A stretch of DNA of 64,000 nt from Lepas anatifera (GCA_034440635.1 JAOTON010002103.1:441501-505500), one strand, 5' to 3'; positions 34,485-45,609 are shown, counted from the first letter of the stretch. A program made the numbers and translations. The notes: generated by a model not told the origin, from the sequence alone.

Positions 34485-35338
34485 GTACGTGCATGGCCGG
34501 GGCGGGGGCTGGGTAACCATACCCCTTGGGTTTTTCGCAAAGCCTTGAAAACGGCTACGCGCAGCGCTGCTGTACCCAGTACAGTTTTTTCTGAAGCCTT
34601 TTACAACTCCTGTCAACATTTTCGGTTCAGGTCATTACAGTCAGGACATCAGTGCAGGTCAAGTGACCTCATCTCCAAAAAAAGAAGAAAACAACATAAG
34701 CAAGGAACAGCTTAATTTATCAATCTAAAATTCGTATTGAATAGAGGGCCGACTGAGTACACACTGTTTTTTTAGGATTTCTGAAGTCGATGACCTAAGG
34801 TCAATTATAAGTCATGATGACACTGTTGGAAAAGTATCGGTAAATGGTCTAAACATAATAATTTTGTTGGGAACGGAGCTAAATTGTATATTTTGGCATC
34901 ATTGGGGTTGTCTTGTTTCTGCAGTTCTAATGATATGCATTCTGACCCAATTCGATATTAACCTGATCCAAGGTCAGGTCAAATCTTAGCTTTGACCTAG
35001 AATAGTCACATTATTAATCATTCGACGTCGCTTGCAGAAAAGCTTCAGATAGTAAATCCTTATATATTGTATCTCTTCTACATCAGATGGTAGGACTGAA
35101 GAACTGTATTTCAGTTATATCACCATATCCATATTGTGACATTGTTTGGCTTCCAATGCCCTCAGATTTTACCCGACAAAAGAATGTATAGAACACTTTC
35201 TTTAAAGCTTAGGTTGTGCTACGTAACGCCATTTACTTTTTCGCTAACTAGCGTAGTTTTTAGATTTTAGGCGGGGGGGCATAGCCCACCCCTCGTCAGG
35301 GTGAAGGTGGCTCAGACCCCTGGCATTGCACGTCTTAA
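34485..35338 (-). mobile_element. TTAA element, diverged family A copy 8
   Basis: Right end GTGAAGGTGGCTCAGACC, GGCATTGCACGTC, TTAA at 35335-35338. The left end is degraded (GTACGTGCATGGCCGGGG). The GGGTTTTTCGCAAAG and ACGCGCAGCGCTGC segments correspond to the family A order. About 850 bp, the most diverged A copy here. Confidence 0.75.
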
Positions 35339-35869
35339 AAATTGCATCCCACAAAACTAGTTTGAGGCTTATACCAAAAGTTTTTGACTGTGATGATTTT
35401 AAGCTATCAAAAGGCATAGTCATAAGCTTCGCAATTGATCTCGGTGACCGGCACCTCATCGACACCACCAGCCAAAAGACACGTGATAAGTTTTCAAAAA
35501 TGTGAGCGTCGGGCATATTCTTTTTCGGATGGTGTGGTTTGCTCAAAAGTAAGTGCATTGCGCCATTGCCGAGCATTTATACCATTTTTCAGTAGCGCAA
35601 ATATTTCTGCCATTTCTTGAACTGTGTTATACCCAGATTTATTCTAGTGATCAAGCCATGGATTTCGTACCATTTTCTTTATCGTATCCGTAGATAAAAT
35701 TCCATAATAATGCAACCTACATAAAATACCGTAACGCTATTCTGTGATGTAGATTTGACATAAGATAACCGTAGCGTCACATAATTATGAAAGGTGGTGA
35801 TAGCGTAGACCACTTTTTATTGAATACTTGGTTAGTTATGCTGACTCCATGCACTGCATATGTATAATA
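35339..35869. other. unassigned sequence
   Basis: Short frames on both strands only; no recognisable domain. Confidence 0.5.
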
Positions 35870-36904
35870 TTAACCCGCGCCCCACCGGGGGTCCGGCGCC
35901 ACCTTCGCCCCACCGGGGGGCCATCGATGGCCCCCCTCTAACTCCGAAAATATGGGCGTTAGCGCAAATCTGCAAAGTGCAATAGAAAGCTCGCGTGAAT
36001 TCAGTAAGAAATTACTTCGCATGTTTTAGTGCTCAGGTCAATGGTTTGACCTCCAGAGGTCAAATTAGGTCAAGATCGGCTATTTTCACTCAAATATGCA
36101 ATGATTAAGCAAACTGGGCATAACTCTTATGTCATTAGAGCTATTGAGGCCTGGTAAAGTACATTTGATAGCAAATTGCCAGTACTTTTTCCGCTATGTG
36201 CAACGTAAAGACCTCCCGCCAGTGGTTTGACCGCCAGAGGTCACCTCGTGACCTAATATGACCTGAGGTCACGAAAGGTCAAAAAGTGACCTTGACGTAT
36301 ATCAAATGAAAGCCAGTGACAAGACAAACACGATGGTGTTTGTTTCACCGCTCTAGCACAATTAGGTCAAAAGTTATTGTCAAAATACTATTTTTGACCT
36401 CTGGTGACCTTGGATGACCTTGGAAAAGTCAAAGGGCAAATATGACCCCTGGGATCCGTGAAAGGGTGTCCAAAAACGTTGTTCTGAGCAGTCTGAGTAT
36501 TTTCAATCATTTTTGTGGCTTTTATATCATGAAATAGCTTTTCCCCATGCTTTTCCAATCGGAGAGGTCGCCTCGTGACCTGACCTCAGGGCACGAAATC
36601 GAAAAAATCCCGGATATACAACTTGTAGACCCTGGAGGGGTCATGAAGTGTAGGAATTTTCAAATCGATCGACTTTGAAATGTAGCTCTTACAGAGCTCT
36701 AAAGGTGAAGTGAGGTGACCTTGGTTGACCTCGTCTGGTGACCTGACCTTGGGTGACCCGGGGTAAAAAAATTCAGGCATGATGGGAAAATGATGCAGTG
36801 AGATGTAGAGCCCTCAACCGCGGTGCTGCGCCTCGTCGTTTTTCTGCTATCCCGGAAAAACCTTAGGGGGGCCATCGATGGCCCCCCGGTGGGGCGAGGG
36901 TTAA
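35870..36904 (+). mobile_element. TTAA element, family B copy 3 (near-consensus)
   Basis: Element of 1035 bp with TTAA at 35870-35873 and 36901-36904. Both palindromes GGGGCCATCGATGGCCCC are perfect, and both terminal words (CCCCACCGGGGG) are intact. The hand count of AGGTCA/TGACCT is about 20, against about 0.5 expected. It is nearly identical to copy B4, so the family moved recently. Confidence 0.95.
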
Positions 36905-36916
36905 ATATACAGATCT

Positions 36917-37190
36917 ATCATACGCGGATCCAAGATTGCCGATCGGGGGGGGCATCTTCCCGGGGGGAGAGGGCGGGGCACCATCCGGACCAGGGGAGTG
37001 CCTTTTTTGACCGGAAAAACCTATCAGGTGGGCGCAAAATCCTATCGGTGAGCGCCGATTTTTACATCCCTAGGGACGGGGGTGGTAAGCGACATTTCAG
37101 AGTGGCGCCGTGACCATTTCAGGGGGTGCCGAGGGTCGATCGGGGGGGTGGGGTACCTACCCCCCTTTGTCCCCCTAAATCCGCGTATGA
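36917..37190. mobile_element. small DNA element with GGATCC-containing inverted ends, copy 2
   Basis: Left TCATACGCGGATCCAAG, right AAATCCGCGTATGA. The interior shares CATTTCAG..GCC, GTGACCATTTCAGGGGG and G-run blocks with the copy at 58819-59072. It abuts the right TTAA of B3. Confidence 0.65.
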
Positions 37191-37593
37191 AATATATCAT
37201 GAATATAAAATAACCAAGTACCAAATCACAGTGAAGGCGAAGGTGTATTCTGTGGGGGAGTGTGTGGAAACCCAATTTCAGGAGTGGACCAGGGCGTTTT
37301 GGAACCGCCAGGGACCAGTGTCTTTCTGTCCCGTGATCCACATTTGCAATCAGCAGCAACTGAACTTTTACATTGCAGTACAATATTGATAAGCGAAACT
37401 CGATAAATGTATCGCTACGACCTCAACAATACAATTATGACCTTCCTTATATTTAGCTTAAAACCTTCCTAATATTTAGCTTAAAGCCTCGCTTATACGT
37501 GATTTTCACGGAAAATGTCCGGTTACTGTTTAAAATAAATCATAAGAACAATAGTCCGCAATCCTAGCTAGTCATCCTTGAGCTGACTAAATG
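37191..37593. other. unassigned sequence
   Basis: Nothing supported. Confidence 0.5.
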
Positions 37594-37870
37594 TCAGGGA
37601 ATTCGCGAACTCCCTGAGTGTTTATCCGGGATTTCGCGAACTCCCTGACTTCTAAGTCCAGGGATTTCGCGAACTCCCTGGTCACCCAGGGATTTTGCGA
37701 ACTCCCTAGGGATTTCGCGAACTCCCTGGCTGGTCAGTGATTTCGCGAAATCCCTAGGGAGTTCGCGAACTCCCGGATTTCGCACTCTCCCTGTAACATA
37801 CATATCTGTTACATATCTGTACATATTTGTACATACAATACATATCTGTTACATATCTGTAACATCTGCA
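37594..37870 (-). repeat. array of TTCGCGAA palindromes, right (inverted) copy
   Basis: TTCGCGAA occurs at 37602, 37633, 37666, 37714, 37742 and 37762, with a TTTGCGAA variant at 37694. The inner spacings again are 20 and 28. The flank CCCTGTAACATACATATCTG lies on the right, so the array is the reverse complement of 32630-32890. The two arrays could be the terminal inverted repeats of a larger element of about 5.3 kb. Confidence 0.85.
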
Positions 37871-38260
37871 AAAAATTATGAATGTAACTTCGACTAAAAA
37901 ATCATCAGGGATGAATACGTGGTGGTTTGGTGCCATGTGGTTAAACACCCGCCCCGCTGGGGTCCCTATCGTGACACGCCCCGCTGGGGGGGCGTATTTC
38001 GCCCCCCTCCGTATCTTATTTCCTAGGAAAGCTAAATAAAAATTATGGACGGCGTTCGAAAGCTCTTGAGGATACAAAGCTTAATTATACGAAACATTTT
38101 TATGTCAGGTCAATATTGAGGTCAGTATAAGTCAAAGAATGTTCCAAAGGATTACAACAGGGCGGTTTACGTTTCCACCTCTAGATATTTACTCAGTGGA
38201 GCTAGAGAAAATATTTATGCATGATTGGATTTTCCCATCGTGGCAACTCGAATGATGTAT

Positions 38261-38274
38261 AATATGCCCTTGCT
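38261..38274. repeat. LINE target-site duplication, left copy
   Basis: AATATGCCCTTGCT, identical to 47238-47251. It defines the insertion of the Tx1/L1-type LINE into element C2. Confidence 0.9.
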
Positions 38275-38544
38275 GAGAGCGGCCCTGACCGCGGGCGGGG
38301 GCGGGCGTGTCCGAGTGCGCTCCGCTGGCCGCTGTGTTTCTGGCTGTCACCGGTATGGAGTAGTGAATCCCAACCGTTGGAGCCAACCATGCCATGAACG
38401 CTGGTGATTTCTTGGAGCGTTTACGAGTGATGTAGAAAAGTTTCCAAATCGTGAAGGAAACAGTGATTTATTGCGTCTTATGGTGACAGTGTACTGAGCA
38501 AAAAGGACTGGAGTCAAAGACAACGGAAATCAAGTTGAGAAACC

Positions 38545-39389
38545 ATGAACGACAGTGACCTTAATGAGGTATTTGAAGCCACAGAGTCAGCACCGCGTCA
38601 AGTTCAAACATCTGTCAGAACTATGCTGCAATGAATTGAAGCGACTGACACCTCTGTGCGGCCACAAAGCAAGAGGTCGCGTGAATCGACTGGATCGATT
38701 GGAGGGGAAAGTTCACTTATGGGAAAGCTCGATGCTCTGATGCATTTGATCAGAAAAGAGAATCGAGAGCAGAGGGAAGCGCTAGTACAAGATATTAAGG
38801 AAGAGTTTGCATTAACGCTTAAGAGAATGGAAACCAAAATAGATCAAGTAAAAGCATCTCTAGAGAAGATAATGGAGGAGGTTGAGAAGCACACCAACGA
38901 AAGGGATATTGTTGTGGAAAAACTAAGTGCGGAAGTAGAGAAGTCACAAAACACCATCAAGATGGTGCAAGAGGAGGCCGAGCTGCGCGAAATGGAGTGC
39001 AGAGCACCTGAGCTCATACTCCCGGCAACGCCGTCCCGCCGAGACCCCGCACTGACTCCGCCCATGACTCCACGTCGGAGGACCTGCGCCGCACAGCCTT
39101 CGGCGTCATACGGCGGGCCTTCCCGAGGGCGGAGGTAGACGGGAAGGACCTGGCGGAGGTGCGGCGTATCGGTGCACAGGTGCTGCTCTGCAGATTCGTA
39201 CAAGCCGGGCCTGGCTCCCTCCGCCACTACAACCGGATGGACCTGAAGGGTAAGACGGGTGGTGATGAACTATTCATCAGTGAGAGTCTTATCCCGAAAC
39301 ATAGGGACATTTTCAAGCGCCTTTTTGAACTTAAGAAGCAAAAGAAGTTATACTGTGTCTTCACCAGATTTGGCTACCCTTATTGTTAA
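38545..39389 (+). pseudogene. LINE ORF1 (coiled-coil RNA-binding type), broken
   Basis: Begins MNDSDLNEVFEATESAPRQV at 38545. There is an in-frame TGA at 38632-38634. A long charged helix-rich segment follows (LMGKLDALMHLIRKENREQR region, 38716-38990) that reads as a coiled coil. A frameshift near 39000-39060 moves the frame to 39159-39389. The C-terminal part has ESLIPKHRDIFKRLFELKKQ and VFTRFG, like the C-terminal domain of ORF1 proteins of Tx1/CR1-type LINEs (related to the Baculo_FP fold). In active elements this protein binds element RNA. Confidence 0.75.
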
Positions 39390-40005
39390 GTGCAGAAGGA
39401 TCTCCAGAAGGTGTTGGTAGGAAGTTATCAGTTTAAGTTAAACCTAATGGCATCAGTTGAGTACGTATTTCAATTTTTCCTGAGTGCGCCCATTGACTGT
39501 GGATGTGCGGTACATTGGTGTGTCCCGCAGCGCGGGGCGGCTCGCGTGCGGGCTGCTGGCGGCACCGGCCGGCCTGGCATGGCCCGGGTCGGCGCGTGCG
39601 GGGAGCTGTGCGGTGTTTTGGGGCGGGGATGGAGGGGAGGCGAGACTCGTGCCAGTGCACAGTGCCACCGCAGTGGTGGTGCGAGCTGTAAGGATGTGGA
39701 GGCGCGCAGCTTTATTTGTAATCTCGGCCAACATTAGTTGTTTGGGAACTGCTCAGCTTCAGATTTAGTTATTGTTGTTCTGTTTGCTGTGGTTGGCTTA
39801 CTCTTTCGGTTGGAACTGATTACTTTAGCTTTTTAAAAACCTAAAGCTTGTGTTCTTGGACGTTTTTTCATCTTTCACTTCTGTCATTTCAAACTTGCGA
39901 TGGAACGCATAACGTATGATATTTTGAACAAAGCCCAGATGTTAGACAAGCACAAGTACATGAAGTATGCTGTTATCAGCACTTCGGTTGATTTGAACAC
40001 GCGTG
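39390..40005 (+). other. LINE spacer between ORF1 and ORF2
   Basis: Contains a GC-rich block (39500-39690) and an AT-rich part. A 37-codon frame starts at ATG 39900 and stops at 40011-40013, overlapping the ORF2 start ATG at 40006 in another frame. It may be a short upstream frame; nothing else is recognised. Confidence 0.45.
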
Positions 40006-41024
40006 ATGGATAAGATTAGGCTATGCGCTATGAATTGCAGAGGACTTGCCGACTGGAAGAAGCGAATGGACGTTTTCAATAAGTTCAGGCAGTCCAACTC
40101 TAATATCATCACGTTACAAGATCTTCACTGTTCAGTAAATCAAACTAATAATTTCCGAAACAGCTGGGGAAGGGATATTCTTGTGGCTCCCTTCGCTAAC
40201 AATGCTAGAGGAGCGGCTATTTTAACTCAAAATGTGGCGATTAAGTTTAATAGCACTGTCATGGCCGATGACAGTAACCTCATTATGACAAAAGCTACCA
40301 TCAACAGCTTTTTCGAAACGGTTCTCATAAATATTTATGCACCAAATCCGGATAAACCTGGATTTTTTTGACGACATTGCAGAATATTTATCAGAAATCG
40401 AAGACAATATTCCCATTATACTAGCGGGAGACTGGAATCTTGTCCTGGAGCAACATTTAGATTCTTATAACTACGTACGACACAATAATGTAAGATCTCA
40501 TCTCAAGGTGGTGGATATTATGAATGAGCATCAACTCACGGATATTTTCCGGGAAAGAAATCCAAATGCTCGTAGATACACCTGGCGAGCACGACGACCA
40601 GTAATTAAGCAAGCACGGCTTGACTTTTTCATTATAACAAAAAGCTTAAGTGGAAGAGTAACCCAAGTAAGCATCTTGCCGGGATACAGAACTGATCGTT
40701 CCATGATAGCACTCGACGTCAGCATCAGTTCCAAAGTACGAGGCAGATGGGTTTTTAAGTTCAACGCGTCTCTGCTTACAGATGGCGTGTTTGTTGAACT
40801 CATAAAGCAGACAGTAAAGAGCACGGCCTTTCAATATGCCATTCCAGTCTACAGTCTACACTTTTTGGAAATCTTCCTTCGCACAGAAAGATTAGGCGAG
40901 TGCATTACGTATAGTATCCGGAAAAAGAAAATGCGCAGAATAGCAGCGGAAAATGTTGTACAGGACATTCAACGACTAGAGGAAGCTGTGACTGAAAATC
41001 CGGATGTGGACACGCTTGATATGC
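40006..41024 (+). pseudogene. LINE ORF2 endonuclease domain, frameshifted
   Basis: AP-endonuclease-like domain. MDKIRLCAMNCRGLADWKKR is followed by a TLQDLH motif (E replaced by D). The frame breaks in a seven-T run near 40365-40371 and continues in the frame of 40337-41024. That frame holds GDWN, ARLDFFIIT and YRTDRSMI (in place of the usual SDH). The endonuclease nicks target DNA to prime reverse transcription. The frame is then cut by element B4 at 41025. Confidence 0.85.
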
Positions 41025-42057
41025 TTAACCCGCGCCCCACCGGGGGTCCGGCGCCATCTTCGCCCCACCGGGGGGCCATCGATGGCCCCCCTCTAACTCC
41101 GAAAATATGGGCGTTAGCGCAAATCTGCAAAGTGCAATAGACAGCTCGCGTGAATTCAGTAAGAAATTACTTCGCATGTTTTAGTGCTCAGGTCAATGGT
41201 TTGACCTCCAGAGGTCAAATTAGGTCAAGATCGGCTATTTTCACTCAAATATGCAATGATTAAGCAAACTGGGCATAACTCTTATGTCATTAGAGCTATT
41301 GAGGCCTGATAAAGTACATTTGATAGCAAATTGCCAGTACTTTTTCCGCTATGTGGAACGTAAAGACCTCCCGCCAGTGGTTTGACCGCCAGAGGTCACC
41401 TCGTGACCTAATATGACCTGAGGTCACGAAAGGTCAAAAAGTGACCTTGCCGTATATCAAATGAAAGCCAGTGACAAGACAAACACGATGGTGTTTGTTT
41501 CACCGCTCTAGCTCAATTAGGTCAAAAGTTATTGTCAAAATACTGTTTTTGACCTCTGGTGACCTTGGATGACCTTGGAAAAGTCAAAGGGCAAATATGA
41601 CCCCTGGGATCCGTGAAAGGGTGTCCAAAAACGCTGTTCTGAGCTGTCTGAGTATTTGCAAGCATTTTTGTGGCTTTTATATCATGAAATAGTTTTTCCC
41701 AATGCTTTTCCAATGGGAGAGGTCGCCTCGTGACCTGACCTCAGGGCACGAAATCGAAAAATCCCGGATATACACCTTGTAGACCCTGGAGGGGTCATGA
41801 AGTGTAGGATGTTTCAAATCGATCGACTTTGAAATGTAGCTCTTACAGAGCTCTAAAGGTGAAGTGAGGTGACCTTGGTTGACCTCGTCTGGTGACCTGA
41901 CCTTGGGTGACCCGGGGTAAAAAATTTCAGGGATGATGGGAAAATGATGCAGTAAGAGGTAGAGCCCTCAACCGCGGTGCTGCGCCTCGTCGTTTTTCTG
42001 CTATCCCGGAAAAACCTTAGGGGGGCCATCGATGGCCCCCGGTGGGGCGAGGGTTAA
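41025..42057 (+). mobile_element. TTAA element, family B copy 4, inside the LINE
   Basis: Element of 1033 bp with TTAA at 41025-41028 and 42054-42057, intact palindromes and terminal words. The LINE codons on either side read in one phase across a single TTAA, so this is a clean insertion. It is very similar to B3 at 35870. Confidence 0.95.
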
Positions 42058-42101
42058 AAGAAAAGAAAAAGAACTTAAGGAAATACCAGAACCTTACATC
42101 G

Positions 42102-42115
42102 AAGGCCTAGCTATT
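42102..42115. repeat. target-site duplication of the nested I/R1-type LINE, left copy
   Basis: AAGGCCTAGCTATT, identical to 43947-43960. Confidence 0.9.
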
Positions 42116-43894
42116 GACCTACATGACCTCATCGAGCACCTACCACCTGGCGTCCAGACCTCGCTGTTCGCCGATGATCTGGCAATCTGGGCCACTGACC
42201 GGACCGTCGCTGCGGCAGAGCGACGAGTCCAAAGAGCTCTGGATTGCCTTACGGCCTGGGCGGAAGAGTGGAAATTAACCATAAGCCAAGAGAAGACAGT
42301 TGGCACCCTCTTCTCGCTCGACCCAGCAGAGGCCAGACGAGAGTGCAACCTGACCCTCGGCGCTGCTCGACTAAGCCACGAAGCGACCCCGACATTCCTA
42401 GGGGTCACGTACGACCGGACGCTGACCTTCCGCCACCATATCGAGAACCTGAGGTGCAAAATGAAGAAGAGGAGTGGGGCGCTACGGGCGCTTAGTGGCA
42501 AGTCCTGGGGCGCCGCGGCGTCCGACCTCAGGCTGGTGTACCTCGCGTTCATCAGATCCTGTGCAGACTACGCGGCCGGTGGCTGGATGCCTGGGGTGGC
42601 GAGCTCTAACCTAGAACGCCTCGAGGTCGTACAGCGACAGGCCTGCAGGACGATAACTGGCTGCCTGAGGTCGACGCCGACGGCCGCTCTGGAGCGAGAG
42701 GCGGACGTCATGCCTCTCAGCATACGACGAAAGCAGCTCGCGGCCATCGCGGTGCAGCGGCACGTCCGCGACCTTCCGGGCGACCCGCTACAACCGCTCT
42801 TGCTTGCGGAGAGACCCAGCCTGAGGCTACAGCAGGACCGCGGATGGGCCGAGACCGGCCTGGCAGTTTCCGCAGAGGCAGGCCTAGCCGCTTTTCCCGT
42901 GGAGCCTCTGCAGGTTACACCGCAGGTCGCGCCATGGGAGACTCCATCCCCGAATATCGACATTCGGACGAAACTAGTCGTCCAGACGAAGAAGACGGAC
43001 CCTCCAGAAGCACGACTCGCGGCGGCGGAAAGGACTCTGGCTGCGCTCCCGCCAGCGGATATCTCAATCTTCACGGATGGATCCGCGACAAGTGGCACTG
43101 AGCATGGCGGTGGAGGCGCAGTGGTACTCAGGGAAAACAACTCTGTGAAGCGGATCAGAGTCCCTGCCGGCCGCTACACGTCCAGTTTCCGGGCAGAACT
43201 AGCTGCCCTGGATGCGGCCCTGCGCCATCTGTTGACGATCGCAGCCGAGTGTCGACCGAGAGAAGTGCGAGTCTGCACTGATTCGCAGTCCGCCCTAACC
43301 CGCCTGGCGGAGGGCCCGCACGCTCAATCCGATGCCTTGGCAGGCTCGGTTTGGCACCAACTCTCGACCCTGGCCAGCATGGGCATCCACCTAACCCTTC
43401 AATGGGTCCCGGGCCACGCTGGCTTACCGGGAAACGAGCTCGCCGACGAAGTGGCGCGTGCCGCTGCCACACTGGACCAGGGTTCCACCCAGATTGATTT
43501 TAACTCCGCGAACAGCTGCATAAGGCGCCACGCGCACAGCTTGTGGACTGAAAGTGTCAGCACCACCCGATATGCGGAGGAAAACGGCACCAAGAGAGTG
43601 GTCCTAGGGGACAAACATGGCCTCTCCCGCCTAGAATCCACCGAAGTGGCCAGGCTGCGGACGGGCCACTCTCTTCTCCTCCGCAGTTACCAGCACCGGG
43701 TGGGGCTGGCACCAAATGGCACGTGTCCGGAGTGCGGGGAGGACGAGGAAACAATGCAGCACCTTTTAACAGAATGCCCAGCGCGAGCTCTTCTCCGTCA
43801 GAATGTCTTTGGCCGGGACGACCCGACAATTCAAGAGGCGCTGGGTGATCCGCCTCGGCTGGCGGCCTTCATCCGGCGGCTGGGACGCCTCTGA
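42116..43894 (+). CDS. ORF2 fragment of I/R1-group LINE: RT end, RNase H, CCHC knuckle
   Basis: The frame is open from 42032, but its first 28 codons belong to element B4 and the outer LINE. The LINE's own codons begin at 42116. Order: RT motif C SLFADDLAIWA near 42162-42195, thumb region FLGVTYDRTLTFRHHIENL, then RNase H with the four acidic positions intact: IFTDGSATSG, FRAELAALDAA, VCTDSQSAL and NELADEVAR. It ends with a C-x2-C-x8-H-x4-C knuckle (CPEC...H...C) and stops at 43892-43894. In an active element the protein copies RNA at the target site and RNase H removes the template. The N-terminal endonuclease and RT palm are missing, so this copy is not functional despite the clean frame. 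Confidence 0.9.
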   Translation, partial: DLHDLIEHLPPGVQTSLFADDLAIWATDRTVAAAERRVQRALDCLTAWAEEWKLTISQEKTVGTLFSLDPAEARRECNLTLGAARLSHEATPTFLGVTYDRTLTFRHHIENLRCKMKKRSGALRALSGKSWGAAASDLRLVYLAFIRSCADYAAGGWMPGVASSNLERLEVVQRQACRTITGCLRSTPTAALEREADVMPLSIRRKQLAAIAVQRHVRDLPGDPLQPLLLAERPSLRLQQDRGWAETGLAVSAEAGLAAFPVEPLQVTPQVAPWETPSPNIDIRTKLVVQTKKTDPPEARLAAAERTLAALPPADISIFTDGSATSGTEHGGGGAVVLRENNSVKRIRVPAGRYTSSFRAELAALDAALRHLLTIAAECRPREVRVCTDSQSALTRLAEGPHAQSDALAGSVWHQLSTLASMGIHLTLQWVPGHAGLPGNELADEVARAAATLDQGSTQIDFNSANSCIRRHAHSLWTESVSTTRYAEENGTKRVVLGDKHGLSRLESTEVARLRTGHSLLLRSYQHRVGLAPNGTCPECGEDEETMQHLLTECPARALLRQNVFGRDDPTIQEALGDPPRLAAFIRRLGRL

Positions 43895-43946
43895 CGAGGC
43901 GCCTCCCATATGGCAGCTGCCGAGTGCCGGAAACATCATCATCATC
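42116..43946 (+). mobile_element. 5'-truncated I/R1-group LINE nested in the Tx1/L1-type LINE
   Basis: The 5' end is cut within the RT domain at 42116. The 3' end is a CATCATCATCATCA tract, a tail type known for several I-group LINEs. A perfect 14-bp target duplication flanks it. Its coding part has no stop or frameshift, so insertion is recent relative to its host LINE. Confidence 0.9.
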
Positions 43947-43954
43947 AAGGCCTA

Positions 43955-45384
43955 GCTATTCGATCCCGGGCGAAATGGTATGACCAGGCTGAGAAGTCAA
44001 CGCAATATTTCTTGTCTTTGGAAAAAAGAAATTACATGAGTAAAATTATTCCGGCTCTGAGACAGAATAATTCGTCGGAGGTTTATGATCAGACAGAGAT
44101 CATGAAAAATATCGTGCAACACTTTAAGGATATTTTCGAGTGTCACGATGTAGAGTGTGACTACGATGATTTCTTTAGAGATATAGAGATGAAACAGTTG
44201 AGTGGAAGTGACTACCAGATTATGGCCGAGCCATTAAGTAAAGAGGAAGTAAGCTTTGTGCTGAGTAAGATGCGAAATAATATATCGCCTGGAAGTGATG
44301 GTTTCTCACCTGAGTTTTTAAGTTCTTTTGGATTGACTTAAGGGAAATTGTTTTTTGAATGATTCTAGAAAGCTGGGAAGAAGGAAAACTGCCGGTTACT
44401 CTTATGGATGGGATCATAACATTGATACCAAAAGCGAATAAACCGAGGAATTTGATCAACTCTTATAGGCCGATAAGCTTGCTGAACACTGCCTACAAAA
44501 TAATTTCAGGGGCAATTGCGAATCGATTTAAAAAGTTTCTAGGTGGCCTTATAGGAGCTAGTCAGACTGGTTTCATGAAGAACAGATACATAGGAGGGAA
44601 TATTCGTATGATGCTAGATATTGCCGAATATTTAAAAGATCACCAAAGGACTGGATTGTTCGTTAGCTTGGACATAGAGGGTGCCTTTAATGCTGTCAGC
44701 TGGAGATTTCTGGTGGAAGTTTTACGCCGACGAGGTTTTCCACCAGAAGTGGTACGCTGGTTCCGATTGCTCTACGATGAATCAAAAGCCAGAGTCTTAT
44801 ATAACGGGCACCTCTCTGAGACAATTACGTTGGAAAGATCTTGTCGTCAGGGGGATCCCTTGAGTTGTTATCTGTTCCTTTTGGTAATAGAATGTCTGAT
44901 TTTGAAAATAGAAGACAACCAGGAGGTGAAAGGTATCAGGATTGGTGGAATTCAATACAAAGTGTCATGCTATGCGGATGACACATTATGCTTGTTGGAT
45001 GGGACAGTCAACAGCTGTAGAGCATTAATCCACGATCTGGGACGGTTCGCCAAATACTCAGGTTTGATCCCAAATATCGAAAAAACCAAATCAATGTGGG
45101 TAGGGGCTGACATCGATGGAGAACCAATTTGTCCTAAGTTATCACTTTGTTGGGTGGATAAAATGAAGGTTCTTGGAATAAATTTTGAAAATAACGAAGA
45201 GCAGATGTGTAAAAATAATTTTAACACCAAGATGGCTAAAATAAAAGGTACCATTAGGAGTTGGCAACAAAGAAATATGTCGCTGAATGGTAGGGTGATT
45301 ATCATAAAATCATTACTCATCATCCAAGCATTAATCATCATCCAAGCTTACATATTTGTCCACGACCCTACCCAACCCAGATGA
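43955..45384 (+). pseudogene. Tx1/L1-type LINE ORF2 reverse-transcriptase domain, broken
   Basis: Resumes with IRSRAKWYDQAEKSTQYFLS, the pre-RT motif typical of L1/Tx1. Frame 43955-44341 contains NNISPGSDGFSPEFLSSF and ends at a stop. Frame 44359-45384 continues with ITLIPKANKPRNLINSYRPI, SLDIEGAFNAV (motif A Asp), CRQGDPLSCYLF and CYADDT (motif C, both Asp intact). The break at 44339-44358 involves a frameshift and stops. Just before 45340 there is a short direct duplication of CATCATCCAAGC that throws the frame. Confidence 0.9.
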
Positions 45385-45609
45385 CAGGTTTGTAAGCGAG
45401 TTGAAAACAACACTTTTTAGGTTTCTGTCGGGAGGAAAGCGAGACAGGATTGCTCGTAAAAGCAATATAGTGCCAGTTTGCAGTGGTGGATTGGGTATGA
45501 TTGAAATTTATTCTTATATTGCCGCATTGAAGTCAACTTGGGCTAAGAGAGAAATGGGGTCCAGTCACTCGTGGGTCACACTGTTTCGTGAGTTTATCAG
45601 TAGAGGTAG

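Noticed and set aside
41025..42057. Family B as part of the LINE itself
   Set aside because: The same 1-kb sequence occurs elsewhere with TTAA ends, and LINE codons continue in phase across one TTAA.
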